Source: an uncultured Cuneatibacter sp. (GTDB lineage Bacteria > Bacillota > Clostridia > Lachnospirales > Lachnospiraceae). From it: DNA of 61,381 nucleotides. This document shows positions 16,051 to 24,714 of the stretch, piece by piece; position 1 is the stretch's first letter, and every line of letters starts with the position of its first letter. Made by a program: the position numbers and the translations under genes. Under the pieces are notes generated by a model. That model was not told the origin of the DNA. It did no database searches and saw only the letters and a list, made by a program, of their open reading frames with translations. Where the stretch lies: NCBI GenBank assembly GCA_934234215.1, contig CAKQHB010000016.1, positions 1 to 61,381 on the forward strand, given 5' to 3'.

Positions 16051-17574
16051 TCAGGTAATCGGCGCCGGATTGAAGATGCACATATCGTTGTGGAACCCGT
16101 ATTGATCGGAATAAGGCTTTTTCCGTCCAGATGCAACGTCCAAAATATAGCGGAACAGTTCTGTGCCCACTTCTTCGAGGCTAGCTGCGCCGGTTGCGAT
16201 GTCGCCCGCGGAGATGTCGATCATATCAAACCAGTTTGCTTTCATCTCGTTGCGGCTGCATACTTTGATGACCGGGGATACCTCCAGACCATAAGGAGTT
16301 CCTCTGCCGGTCATGAATACCTGCAGTCCGATGCCGCTTGCAAGCTGGGACGGTCCGCACACGATATCCGATGCCGGTGTTGCGGCAAAGATCAGGCCGT
16401 GCTTGGTCGGACGTTCGCCAGGTCCAATGACTTCCACGATGGGACTTGTTCCGGACTTTGCGATGCTGCCCATCGCCTTTTCTACAATGTTAGACAGACC
16501 ACCCTTTTTGTTGCCTGGTGTCGTGTTTGCATCACGGCCAACACCGCCGTTTGCGAGGTATGCGTCATACCAGCCCAATTCTTTTGCCAAGCGGTCCCGC
16601 ACTTCTGCGCTCTCACAGCGGGCCGCCAGAAAATGAGCGCCATCCCGGACTTCCGTAACTTCGCTGAACATCACGGTTGCACCGCCTTTGACCAACATAT
16701 CCGCGGCATAACCGGCGCTGGGATTCGCCGTGATGCCACTAAAAGCATCGCTGCCGCCGCACTGCATTCCCACAAGAAGCTCTGACAGAGGCAGTTCTTC
16801 TCTCTTTCTCTGGTTCAGGCGCTCCAGCTTTTTCTTTGCCATCGCAAGGATTGCATCCATCATGGCGTCATGACCACTACATTCCTGAATGAGCAAGCAG
16901 TTTTCGGAGCTGATCTCCTCTTCTGTCAGGATCCGGTCTAAGGTCAGCTTTTCACAGCCCAGACCTACCACCATGATCTCCCCGCCAAAATTCGGGTGAT
17001 GAATCAGGTTTTTGATGCTGCGGATTGGGATGTACGCCAGCGGCGCATTGATCGCAACACCACAACCGTAAGGGTGCGTGATCGTCACAACATCATCGAC
17101 ATTCGGATACAGCGGCAGCAGCTCCTTGCGGATGCGCTCCACTGCCACACGCATGACACCGGCAACACACTGTACCGTCGTCATGATACCCAGCAGATTT
17201 TTCGTGCCGGCATAGCCTTCCCGGTTGCGATAGCCCATCCATGTCGTCTCCGGCGGTGTGGGCAGATCTTCTTTTTTCACAATATTCGTGTCATAAGGCA
17301 GATTTTCCAGGCTCGGACTCTGAGGCAGATCCAGCATAAATTCATTGATCCAACTGCCGCAGGGAATGTCGTCCTTTGCATAGCCCAGCACAACGCCGTA
17401 GCGGATGATCTCTCCTCCCTTCGGAATGTCACACAGAGCAATCTTATGCGCCTGAGGAATCAGCTGTCTCGTCACAACATGCTCCATGATCTGAGTTCCC
17501 TCCTCCAGATCATGTGTCGCAACGACTACATTATCTTTTTCATTCATTTGAATGTACAATGGATTCTTTTTCAT
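16051..17574 (-). CDS. garD: Galactarate dehydratase (UxaA/GarD family)
   Basis: Removes water from galactarate to give 5-keto-4-deoxyglucarate, the first step of galactarate use. The 507-residue protein follows E. coli GarD from end to end: an N-terminal SAF domain (HKIALCDIPKGGEIIRYG), then GYRNREGYAGTKNLLGI, HPYGCGVAINAP, NPNFGGE-like FGGEIMVVGLGCEKL, VGMQCGGSDAFSGITANP, and a C-terminus of FNPAPIT against FNPAPVT. AltD/UxaA is a relative but is less similar at the ends. GGAGG precedes the ATG, 15 bases after the NlpC lipoprotein gene. No other galactarate genes are in the window. Confidence 0.87.
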   Translation of the reverse strand: MKKNPLYIQMNEKDNVVVATHDLEEGTQIMEHVVTRQLIPQAHKIALCDIPKGGEIIRYGVVLGYAKDDIPCGSWINEFMLDLPQSPSLENLPYDTNIVKKEDLPTPPETTWMGYRNREGYAGTKNLLGIMTTVQCVAGVMRVAVERIRKELLPLYPNVDDVVTITHPYGCGVAINAPLAYIPIRSIKNLIHHPNFGGEIMVVGLGCEKLTLDRILTEEEISSENCLLIQECSGHDAMMDAILAMAKKKLERLNQRKREELPLSELLVGMQCGGSDAFSGITANPSAGYAADMLVKGGATVMFSEVTEVRDGAHFLAARCESAEVRDRLAKELGWYDAYLANGGVGRDANTTPGNKKGGLSNIVEKAMGSIAKSGTSPIVEVIGPGERPTKHGLIFAATPASDIVCGPSQLASGIGLQVFMTGRGTPYGLEVSPVIKVCSRNEMKANWFDMIDISAGDIATGAASLEEVGTELFRYILDVASGRKKPYSDQYGFHNDMCIFNPAPIT

Positions 17575-17589
17575 GGGTATCCTCCATTT

Positions 17590-18990
17590 TTATTTTTTCC
17601 AGAGACAAATTGCTGCCCGAAGGCAGCAGTTCATCGGCTGGTCATTTACATTATGAATATCGGCTCGCGTCAGCACACACTGACGAATCCGCTGCAATTC
17701 GCCGCCCTCCGGCGAGCGAAAACGAGTTGTATTGTGCAAAATCAGGTCATGTCCCTCTGCATCCTGTCCCCAATACAGCATCACATGTCCCGGCACGTAC
17801 AGGATCGTACCAAGCGGCAAATCACCGAGGCTTGCCGGTGTCACGCCATCTCCTGCAAATTCTCTGCGGAAGCAGGGCAGTTGGTTCATCGAGGAAGAGT
17901 TGCGCGGCAGTCGGATGCCAAAGCAGTGATAAATCGCCTGTATCGTAGAAGAACAGTCCGGATTGCCGCCCTGATCGCCCCATCCATAAGGAATACCGAT
18001 GCACCGCTCTCCCTGTTTTCTCAGGAGCTCTTCGGTAAAAGGCAAGTATCCGGCGTGAAAGCTCTCATCTGCCTTGTCGATCGTAACACTCACCGTCTCC
18101 AAAGATCCGTCCGTACCCCGCTTGGGCAGGGCAACACTCCACGCGTCTGACGTCTCTCTTTCAATCGGCAATGCTGTTCCCATCGGCAGATGATATCCCT
18201 CCAGATCCAGATACTCCAGCGTCACAAGCAACTGTTCTCCGGTGCGCTGCATGGATACCTGTTCCGCGAGATGTTCTCTTGTGATCTGGGCCAGATGATC
18301 ACTGCGAATCCATCCATGGTACTCCTCGGTAATAACGTAACTCCAACCGCCATCCGCCGTCTTATGACAGATCCACACACAATTTCCCGGTGCAATGCCC
18401 GTTTCCTGAAAATAATCAAAATCTTCCTGAAACCGAGTATTCGCACCGGCAGTATCCTGCAAAACCTGCTCCGTCGGAAAGCTCCGGATTGCGCTGTATT
18501 CCGTCACAATTGCCGACTGTACCACGATCATCTCCGGAATCTGATCCAGATTGCGCTGCGCCAGAATTGCCGCTTTTGCCTCTGCTGTCACCGGCGCTCC
18601 ATCTAACAAATTCTTATCTGGAAATGCCGTCTGCTCGATCTGGGCGCGAATCTCCTGCCCGGAGATCGTCTCCGGCATCGCTGTCAGATCCGTCATCATC
18701 AGTCCCGCCGTATCATACAAAGACTTGTTCCACTCCTGAATTTCAGCCATACTCCACAGCCTTTCAGAATCTTCTATTTCCAGAGTATGCGCCTCCGTCT
18801 CTGGCTGCTCTGTTGCGAATGTCTCCGGCTCTATCGGAGCAGATGTCTCCGTCTCCGATGTCTGTGAATCGGTCTCAGTCTGCGCCGGTATCGTCGCAGA
18901 ATCGTCTGTTTCTTTTTTTGAATGACAGCTTGCCGCACTGACGCAAAGCAACACAATCAATGCCGTCACTGTTTTCCAAATTCCTCTCAT
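17590..18990 (-). CDS. SH3-domain NlpC/P60 lipoprotein (YkfC-like peptidase)
   Basis: Probable cell-surface gamma-D-glutamyl-diamino acid endopeptidase acting on peptidoglycan peptides. The 466-residue protein has a signal segment (VTALIVLLCVSAASC) ending in a lipobox-like Cys, a long Thr/Glu/Ser-rich linker, bacterial SH3 domains (about 150-310) and a C-terminal NlpC/P60 domain. The catalytic Cys is in NPDCSSTIQAIYHCFG and the His in VPGHVMLYWG. GAGGA lies before the ATG at 18990; an ATG four codons earlier is possible. Promoter at 19026-19054. It is followed by garD in an unexpected pairing. Confidence 0.83.
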   Translation of the reverse strand: MRGIWKTVTALIVLLCVSAASCHSKKETDDSATIPAQTETDSQTSETETSAPIEPETFATEQPETEAHTLEIEDSERLWSMAEIQEWNKSLYDTAGLMMTDLTAMPETISGQEIRAQIEQTAFPDKNLLDGAPVTAEAKAAILAQRNLDQIPEMIVVQSAIVTEYSAIRSFPTEQVLQDTAGANTRFQEDFDYFQETGIAPGNCVWICHKTADGGWSYVITEEYHGWIRSDHLAQITREHLAEQVSMQRTGEQLLVTLEYLDLEGYHLPMGTALPIERETSDAWSVALPKRGTDGSLETVSVTIDKADESFHAGYLPFTEELLRKQGERCIGIPYGWGDQGGNPDCSSTIQAIYHCFGIRLPRNSSSMNQLPCFRREFAGDGVTPASLGDLPLGTILYVPGHVMLYWGQDAEGHDLILHNTTRFRSPEGGELQRIRQCVLTRADIHNVNDQPMNCCLRAAICLWKK

Positions 18991-19025
18991 GATTCCTCGC
19001 ATGCACAGTTCTTTTTTCTCCCTCT

Positions 19026-19054
19026 ATCATACCACGCCCCATTTTTTTCCTCAA
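19026..19054 (-). promoter_or_regulatory. Promoter of the NlpC lipoprotein-garD unit
   Basis: Minus strand TTGAGG (19054-19049), 17-base spacer, TATGAT (19031-19026). Confidence 0.7.
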
Positions 19055-19085
19055 CCGTCTTTCTGAAATTTTTAAATTTTCCCTC

Positions 19086-19114
19086 TTCCCATTCTGAAAA
19101 AAGTACGCTATAAT
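19086..19114 (+). promoter_or_regulatory. pyrBI promoter
   Basis: TTCCCA (19086-19091), 17-base spacer, TATAAT (19109-19114). The -10 box is perfect, the -35 weak. Confidence 0.7.
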
Positions 19115-19136
19115 GGCTCAGGTAGAAGATACTGCC

Positions 19137-19207
19137 ACAGATTCGATCACTCCGGAATCTGTGTTCGCACGGCATCCACGTTCCGGAGATGTGGATGGCG
19201 TTTTTTT
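19137..19207 (+). promoter_or_regulatory. pyrBI attenuator
   Basis: Hairpin 1 pairs ACAGATTC (19137-19144) with GAATCTGT (19155-19162). A terminator pairs CATCCAC (19173-19179) with GTGGATG (19191-19197), followed by seven T (19201-19207). CTCCGGAA (19150-19157) is perfectly complementary to TTCCGGAG (19181-19188) in the terminator loop, so an alternative fold or kissing contact can form. No PyrR-box consensus is seen. Confidence 0.75.
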
Positions 19208-19264
19208 ATGTAAAATCACTTTTCGCCTCCCTTTATTACAAGAACCGTGCAGAAAGAGGAAACG

Positions 19265-20209
19265 ATGAGACATCTGATCAGTCCCTTGGATCTTTCCACT
19301 GACGAGCTGGAAGAGATTTTAGATCTGGCTACCGACATTGAAAAGCGTCCGGAGCATTACGCACATAAGTGTGACGGAAAAGTATTAGCAACTTTATTCT
19401 ATGAGCCCAGCACCCGTACCCGCCTTAGCTTTGAATCTGCTATGCTGCATTTGGGAGGTAGTGTTCTGGGCTTTGCTTCTGCCAATTCCAGTTCCGCTGC
19501 AAAGGGTGAAACCGTTTCGGATACGATTCGGATGGTTTCCTGCTACGCAGACATCTGTGCCATGCGCCACCCGAAGGAAGGTGCTCCCTATGTAGCATCC
19601 ACGAAGTCTTCGATCCCGGTTATCAACGCAGGCGACGGCGGACATCAGCATCCGACTCAGACACTGACCGATCTGCACACAATCCGCTCCCTGAAGGGAC
19701 GTTTGAATAACCTGACCGTTGGTCTGTGCGGCGACCTGAAGTTTGGCCGTACCGTTCACTCCCTGATCAGCGCTCTGGTTCGCTACGAGGGCATTCGCTT
19801 TGTTCTGATCTCTCCGAAGGAACTGCGTGTTCCGGACTATATCCGCGAAGACGTTCTGGAAAAGAATCACGTTCCGTTCACAGAGGTAGAAGATCTGGAT
19901 GATGCACTGCCCCATCTGGATGTTCTGTACATGACCCGTGTTCAGAAGGAGCGTTTCTTCAACGAAGAAGAATACATCCGCATGAAGGACTGCTACATTC
20001 TGACTCCCAAGAAGATGAAGCTGGCGAAGGACGACATGATTGTCATGCATCCCCTTCCCCGTGTCAATGAGATTTCTGTTGAGGTCGATGACGATCCGAG
20101 AGCCGTTTATTTCAAGCAGGTCAAATACGGCAGATTCGCCCGCATGGCGCTCATTCTTTATCTGCTCGGTCTGAACAAAGAGGAAACAGGAGGAACTGAA
20201 ACATGTTAA
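19265..20209 (+). CDS. pyrB: Aspartate carbamoyltransferase catalytic subunit
   Basis: Makes N-carbamoyl-aspartate from aspartate and carbamoyl phosphate, the committed step of pyrimidine synthesis. The 314-residue protein has the carbamoyl-phosphate loop PSTRTRLSFESAMLHLG, HPTQTLTDLHTI, the aspartate-loop region MTRVQKERF and MHPLPRVNEI. AGAGGA precedes the ATG at 19265; the frame from 19247 has no ribosome site. Its end overlaps pyrI by seven bases, as expected for subunits of one holoenzyme. Confidence 0.96.
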   Translation: MRHLISPLDLSTDELEEILDLATDIEKRPEHYAHKCDGKVLATLFYEPSTRTRLSFESAMLHLGGSVLGFASANSSSAAKGETVSDTIRMVSCYADICAMRHPKEGAPYVASTKSSIPVINAGDGGHQHPTQTLTDLHTIRSLKGRLNNLTVGLCGDLKFGRTVHSLISALVRYEGIRFVLISPKELRVPDYIREDVLEKNHVPFTEVEDLDDALPHLDVLYMTRVQKERFFNEEEYIRMKDCYILTPKKMKLAKDDMIVMHPLPRVNEISVEVDDDPRAVYFKQVKYGRFARMALILYLLGLNKEETGGTETC

Positions 20210-20625
20210 ATATTTCCGGATTAAAAGACGGCATCGTACTCGACCATATTCAGGCCGGCATGTCCATGACAATCTACGAATATCTGAAGCTGGACCGTCT
20301 GGAGACAGAGGTTGCCATCATCAAGAATGTTGCCAGCAAAAAGATGGGCAAGAAGGATATCATCAAGATCGAGGGAAGCCTCGATGATGTGGACCTAGAC
20401 GTTCTTGGCTATCTGGATGAGCACATCACGATCAACATCGTCAAGGATAATCACATCGTCGAAAAAAAGACGCTGACCCTGCCGAAAAAGATCACAAATG
20501 TCATCCACTGCAAGAATCCCCGCTGCATCACTTCCGTAGAGCATCAGCTTCCCCACATTTTCCTGCTGGCAGACGAGGAAAAACGTGTTTACCGCTGTGC
20601 TTACTGTGAGGAAGCCCACAGCTGA
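20203..20625 (+). CDS. pyrI: Aspartate carbamoyltransferase regulatory subunit
   Basis: Allosteric subunit that binds nucleotides and links catalytic trimers. The 140-residue protein has an N-terminal allosteric domain (GIVLDHIQAGMSMTIYEYL) and a C-terminal zinc domain with four Cys in CKNPRCIT and YRCAYCEE. It overlaps pyrB and is followed by a strong terminator. Its presence predicts a PyrBI holoenzyme under nucleotide feedback, in addition to the attenuator. Confidence 0.95.
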   Translation: MLNISGLKDGIVLDHIQAGMSMTIYEYLKLDRLETEVAIIKNVASKKMGKKDIIKIEGSLDDVDLDVLGYLDEHITINIVKDNHIVEKKTLTLPKKITNVIHCKNPRCITSVEHQLPHIFLLADEEKRVYRCAYCEEAHS

Positions 20626-20640
20626 TTCTTTTCTAAAAAC

Positions 20641-20676
20641 AGGAGCAGGGAAACAATGCATTCCCTGCTCCTTTTT
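20641..20676 (+). terminator. pyrBI terminator
   Basis: AGGAGCAGGGA pairs with TCCCTGCTCCT and is followed by TTTTTG. Confidence 0.9.
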
Positions 20677-20698
20677 GTTATCTATTTTCAGTCACACT

Positions 20699-20881
20699 TT
20701 ACTCTTCCTCGTAGCGGGAGGTCGGTTTCTTCTTAAACATCACCTTTACACCGCGCTTCACCATATTGGGAAGAATGTATTTCATCTTGTCCTCGGATGT
20801 CACCATCGCTGCCAGACCGTGATATTCCGGATCATTCTCCGTGATCTTCACACCGATCCGTTCCGTGATCTTTTGCCCCAC
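20699..20881 (-). CDS. Small protein of unknown function, possibly a truncated paralogue
   Basis: A 60-codon frame from GTG (20881): MGQKITERIGVKITENDPEY, then HGLAAMVTSEDKMKYI and a basic tail. The start recalls the N-terminus of some clostridial 4Fe-4S proteins, but no Cys motif follows, so it may be a shortened copy. A longer frame reaches 20935 with GTG and no spaced ribosome site. A promoter-like TTGCTT-N18-TATACT lies just upstream. I do not recognise a function, and the coding status is uncertain. Confidence 0.45.
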   Translation of the reverse strand: MGQKITERIGVKITENDPEYHGLAAMVTSEDKMKYILPNMVKRGVKVMFKKKPTSRYEEE

Positions 20882-20937
20882 TTGTTTTGAGTATATCGAA
20901 TTTTTTGCACGAAAAGCAATTCTTTTTCTTCTCACCC

Positions 20938-20966
20938 TTTACTTTTTCCCTTTGCAGTGCTAGAAT
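20938..20966 (+). promoter_or_regulatory. rnpB promoter
   Basis: TTTACT (20938-20943), 17-base spacer, TAGAAT (20961-20966), seven bases before the predicted 5' end of RNase P RNA. Confidence 0.75.
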
Positions 20967-20972
20967 ATGAAA

Positions 20973-21327
20973 GATTGAGTCAGGCAAATGGTCGCGGCTG
21001 CAAGTGCCGAAAGGCCGCAGGTGAGGAAAGTCCGGGCTTCATAGGGCAGGATGCCGGATAACGTCCGGTGGAGGTGACTCCCAGGCCAGTGCAACAGAAA
21101 TAAACCGCCAGCTTCGTGCTGGTAAGGGTGGAAAGGCAGTGTAAGAGACTACCGCCTGGCTGGTAACAGGCAGGGCACATGTAAACCCCATCCGAAGCAA
21201 GACCGAACAGAAAGCAACAGGGCGGCCCGTCCTGCTTTCGGGTAGGTCGCTTGAGCCTGGTGGCAACATCAGGACTAGATAGATGACCATTCAATGACAT
21301 AACCCGGCTTATCGCCTGACTCGATCA
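20973..21327 (+). ncRNA. rnpB: RNase P RNA
   Basis: The catalytic RNA that matures tRNA 5' ends. Universal core segments are present: GAGGAAAGTCCGGGC near 21023, ACAGAAA, AAGACCGAACAGAAAGC, GGGCGGCCCG, and TAGATAGATGACCATTC near 21278. Helix P1 forms between ATTGAGTCAGGC (20974-20985) and GCCTGACTCGAT (21314-21325). The length of about 355 bases is normal. Confidence 0.95.
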
Positions 21328-21342
21328 TAAAAAACGAAATGC

Positions 21343-21392
21343 AAAAGCGAATCACAGACTTCTGTTTTTTCACAGATCTGCGATTCGCTTTT
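21343..21392 (+). terminator. rnpB terminator
   Basis: AAAAGCGAATC (21343-21352 region) pairs with GATTCGCTTTT (21382-21392), flanking a CACAGA/TCTG inner pairing. The stem has A/T flanks on both sides. Confidence 0.7.
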
Positions 21393-21479
21393 AACATTCT
21401 TTTTACATTTTTTTGCTTGTTCCTCCTCAAAAAATCGGCAATACTTACTCTGTATGAAATCACACAGGAGGAATTTTTT

Positions 21480-22136
21480 ATGACATACAAAGAGATTATC
21501 CGGGATGAAGAAGTGAATCTGCTCCTGCAAAAGGGGGATCACAATCTCGGTCTGTTAGGTTTTACCGACCACTCGGCCGCCCACTGCGTCCATGTCGCAG
21601 AGACTGCAGCCCGCATTCTCAAAAAGCTCGGCTACAGCGAGCATGAGAGCGAACTTGCAAAAATCGCTGGCTATATGCACGACATTGGCAATGCCATCAA
21701 CCGCACCCATCACGCGGAATATGGCGGACTGCTCGCCAACGAGATCTTAAAGAAATATGATTTGAGTGTTGCAGATCGCATCACTATTGTCTCTGCCATC
21801 TCCAATCACGATGAATCTACCGGCGGCGCTGTCGATCCCATCTCTGCTGCTCTCATCATCGCGGACAAGACCGATGTGCACCGCAGCCGTGTCCGTCAGA
21901 AGCCGAAGGCAAACTTTGATATTCACGACCGTGTGAATTACGCCGTTACCGATCAGAAACTCAGGTTAGACACCGAGAAAAAAGTCATCTCTCTGAATCT
22001 GCAGATCGACACCGCCATCTGCTCCATGTATGAATACTTCGAAATCTTTCTGGAGCGAATGCTCATGTGTCGCGGCGCCGCTGATCTTCTCGGCATGACA
22101 TTCAAATTAACTGCAAATGGAGCGAAAGTGCTGTAA
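21480..22136 (+). CDS. HD-domain phosphohydrolase
   Basis: A 218-residue cytosolic protein with an HD metal-dependent phosphohydrolase domain: HCVHVAETAARIL supplies the first His, YMHDIGNAI the HD pair, THHAEYGG and SAISNHDEST further ligands, and IIADKTDVHRSR the last Asp. Substrates in this family include nucleotides and cyclic dinucleotides; which applies here is unknown. AGGAGG precedes the ATG at 21480; the longer frame to 21339 crosses the rnpB terminator. Its stop codon lies in the loop of its own terminator. Confidence 0.85.
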   Translation: MTYKEIIRDEEVNLLLQKGDHNLGLLGFTDHSAAHCVHVAETAARILKKLGYSEHESELAKIAGYMHDIGNAINRTHHAEYGGLLANEILKKYDLSVADRITIVSAISNHDESTGGAVDPISAALIIADKTDVHRSRVRQKPKANFDIHDRVNYAVTDQKLRLDTEKKVISLNLQIDTAICSMYEYFEIFLERMLMCRGAADLLGMTFKLTANGAKVL

Positions 22137-22157
22137 TCGCACTTCGCTCCATTTTTT
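22117..22157 (+). terminator. Terminator overlapping the end of the HD gene
   Basis: ATGGAGCGAAAGTGC (within the last codons) pairs with GCACTTCGCTCCAT, one bulged A, followed by TTTTTT. The flanking AAAT on the other side also lets it work for the convergent FNT gene. Confidence 0.85.
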
Positions 22158-22173
22158 CATCCAATTCAGGCTT

Positions 22174-23019
22174 TCAATATTCTTCTGCGATATCAATATC
22201 GTGCTCTTCTTCCTCTGCTGTCTCATGAGACATCGGTGTTCGGTGCAGGTAGGCGAAATAATAGCCGCAACCAACGATCCCAGCTCCTCCGATGAGGTTT
22301 CCAATCGTCACCGGAAGCAGACAGCCCAAGCAAAATCTTGCCCAGGTCAGACTTCCCGCTGCGATCTGAAACTTCCCTGCTGCCAAAAGTCCTGCCACGC
22401 CAAAATACATATCGGCAATACAGTGTTCAAATCCACACACAACAAATACCATCACCGGCCAGAAACTCGTCATCAGCTTTGCGGAAACCTGCTTTTCTGC
22501 AAAAGACATCCACACTGCGATACACACGAGGATGTTACACAAAATTCCACGAACGAAAGCTTCCATCCAACTAAGATCCGTTCTTGCACGGGCTGCTTTT
22601 ACGATTGCCTCTCCTAACGCACCATCAAACAGCTTCGGCGTGCCGCCATATACAACCAGCACTGCCACAAACGCTGCACCCATGAAGTTGCCGATGTAGA
22701 CAAACAGCCAGTTTCTCAACATTTTATGTACCGGTACTTTTCCATCCAGCACGGACAAAATAATCAGATTATTGCCGGTAAACAGCTCACTTCCCGCGAC
22801 AAGCACCATCGCCATGCCCGCGGGAAACACCAGCGCTCCCACCAGCTTTGCCACGGATGGATTTGCAATCGTGCTGGATGCGGTCGTGGAAGCGATTCCC
22901 GCAAAGCCGATGAAAAGTCCGGCGAAAATCCCAAGCAGAATCATCTTAAAAATCGACATCTGACTTTTATGAACACCGACTTCGATATAACTTTTTGCAA
23001 TTTCTAAAGGTGAGTGCAT
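22174..23019 (-). CDS. Formate/nitrite transporter (FNT) family channel
   Basis: A pentameric membrane channel for formate or related small anions. The 281-residue protein has six hydrophobic segments. Family signatures are VLVAGSELFTGN, RGILCNILVCIAVWMSFA (with the central Cys-Asn) and GFEHCIADMYF, which has the channel His. The motifs fit FocA-like formate channels better than nitrite or hydrosulfide ones, but the substrate is inferred. GGAGATACG precedes the ATG, 27 bases after the nucleoside kinase gene. Confidence 0.9.
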   Translation of the reverse strand: MHSPLEIAKSYIEVGVHKSQMSIFKMILLGIFAGLFIGFAGIASTTASSTIANPSVAKLVGALVFPAGMAMVLVAGSELFTGNNLIILSVLDGKVPVHKMLRNWLFVYIGNFMGAAFVAVLVVYGGTPKLFDGALGEAIVKAARARTDLSWMEAFVRGILCNILVCIAVWMSFAEKQVSAKLMTSFWPVMVFVVCGFEHCIADMYFGVAGLLAAGKFQIAAGSLTWARFCLGCLLPVTIGNLIGGAGIVGCGYYFAYLHRTPMSHETAEEEEHDIDIAEEY

Positions 23020-23046
23020 CGTATCTCCATTTCTCTCTTTCTCTTT

Positions 23047-24702
23047 TTAGACAGAGAATACGCTCCGTCCAATAAATTCCCGTACAATCGAGTTCTTCGG
23101 AATCAATTCGGAATCAATACCAAGGAAGTAATTCAGGAATTTCAGCAGTCTCTTTGCTTCCGGATAGCACGGATCGTCCTCCGGAATGCCGAACAGCAGC
23201 GGCTCCACATACTGCTTCAATACCGGAATCTCATACAACAGTGCAGAATTGAACATGGCATCTGCCTGCTCCTGATAAGGAAAGATGTTTCTGCCCTCGC
23301 CCCGGCGCACATTCTGCCACATATTCAACGTATCTGCTGCGGAGTTTCCTCTCGTTCTGGCATCCCGCACCATACGGCGCAGCAGTCTGCCGTCCGTTGT
23401 CGGAATGCGATTGTGATCGTCCAGATTCAATGTCGTCAATGCGCTGATATAAATTTTAAATTTCTCATCTGCGGAAAGCTCAGAAGACATGGCATCGTTC
23501 AGACAATGGATGCCCTCTAAGATCAGCACTTCATCGGAACGCAGTTTTAATGTGTTGCCCCGATATTCCCGCATGCCAGTCTTGAAATTATAAGTGGGCA
23601 TCTCCACTTCCTCACCCCGCAGCAGACTCTGCATGTGAGCATTTAACAGCGGCACATCCAGCGCCTCCACTGCCTCGAAATCATAATTTCCTTCCTCATC
23701 CCGCGGTGTCTCCGTACGGTTCACAAAGTAGTTGTCCACCTCCACCGGATGCGGAAAAATACCATGTGCCTTCATCTGCACTGCCAGTCGATGGGAAAAT
23801 GTCGTCTTGCCGGAAGAACTGGGACCTGCAATCAGCACAACCCGCTTGTTGGGATATTGCAAAATCTGCTCCGCAATATCGCCGATTTTCTTTTCCATCA
23901 GCGCTTCCTGCACGAGGATCAGCTCATTCACTCTGCCCTGCTCGATACAGGTATTCAGCTCGCCTACATTGCTGCACGCCAGCTTTTCGCTCCACTCCGT
24001 CGTATTCATCATGACGCGGAAAATCTTGTCCATCGGTTTAAATTCCGAAACCGTCTCCGGTTCATTTCCGGAAGGCATCTGCAAAACAACGCCATTCTGA
24101 TACGGCTGCAGCGCAAAATATTTCAGATAGCCTGTGCTGTGAACGAGATAGCCATAGTAATAATCTTCGTAGTCTTCCAGCTGATACAGGTTCATCCAGG
24201 ATGCTCTGCGATAACGGAACAGCTTTTCTTTGTCTGTCAGCCCCTCCGCATGGAACTTGCGAATCGCATCGTCTGTATGAACCGACTTCTTCTCAAATAT
24301 AAGATCCTGCGCCACCAGCTCCCGCATCCGCGCTTCGGTCTGCTGCAGCACTTCTTTTGTCAGAAGGAGGCGACCTCTGGAATGGATGTAATAGCCATTG
24401 TCAATCGAAAAGTCCACGATCAGATTACGCACTGCCTCTTTTCCCAACACATCCTGAAAGCTTTTCAATGCCAGAAAGGTCATACTGCTGCGATAAGCCC
24501 GCATTCCGATGGGATCTGCTGCTGTCACAAATCGAATCGCACCGCCGTTTGCGTCCACCGGTCTGCCCAGCTCCTGCAGACGATTGCCCTGAAATGCCAG
24601 CAAAATCTCATGGGGACACTCTACCTGATATTGCAATGCCAAATCCCGATAGGTGCTGCCCTCTGCTACTTCCCGTTTTGTTCCATTGATGTCCAGAATC
24701 AT
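23047..24702 (-). CDS. Uridine kinase-like nucleoside kinase with TGS and ThrRS-like N-terminal domains
   Basis: A 551-residue fusion. Residues 1-60 are a TGS-like domain (ILDINGTKREVAEGSTYRDL). Residues about 150-240 resemble the second additional domain of threonyl-tRNA synthetase (FHAEGLTDKEKLFRYRRASW). The C-terminal half is a P-loop kinase with GPSSSGKTTFSHRLA and VEVDNYFVNRTETPRDEEG, as in uridine kinase. This architecture is common in Firmicutes and its precise role is unsettled. It is downstream of nif3 by 12 bases, so it extends the dnaG-rpoD operon. Confidence 0.87.
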   Translation of the reverse strand: MILDINGTKREVAEGSTYRDLALQYQVECPHEILLAFQGNRLQELGRPVDANGGAIRFVTAADPIGMRAYRSSMTFLALKSFQDVLGKEAVRNLIVDFSIDNGYYIHSRGRLLLTKEVLQQTEARMRELVAQDLIFEKKSVHTDDAIRKFHAEGLTDKEKLFRYRRASWMNLYQLEDYEDYYYGYLVHSTGYLKYFALQPYQNGVVLQMPSGNEPETVSEFKPMDKIFRVMMNTTEWSEKLACSNVGELNTCIEQGRVNELILVQEALMEKKIGDIAEQILQYPNKRVVLIAGPSSSGKTTFSHRLAVQMKAHGIFPHPVEVDNYFVNRTETPRDEEGNYDFEAVEALDVPLLNAHMQSLLRGEEVEMPTYNFKTGMREYRGNTLKLRSDEVLILEGIHCLNDAMSSELSADEKFKIYISALTTLNLDDHNRIPTTDGRLLRRMVRDARTRGNSAADTLNMWQNVRRGEGRNIFPYQEQADAMFNSALLYEIPVLKQYVEPLLFGIPEDDPCYPEAKRLLKFLNYFLGIDSELIPKNSIVREFIGRSVFSV

Positions 24703-24714
24703 AGTAAGCCCTCC

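Noticed and set aside
19113..19268. 52-codon leader ORF from the ATG in TATAATG overlapping pyrB
   Set aside because: That ATG lies in the -10 box, before any transcript start; the inner GTG has no ribosome site.
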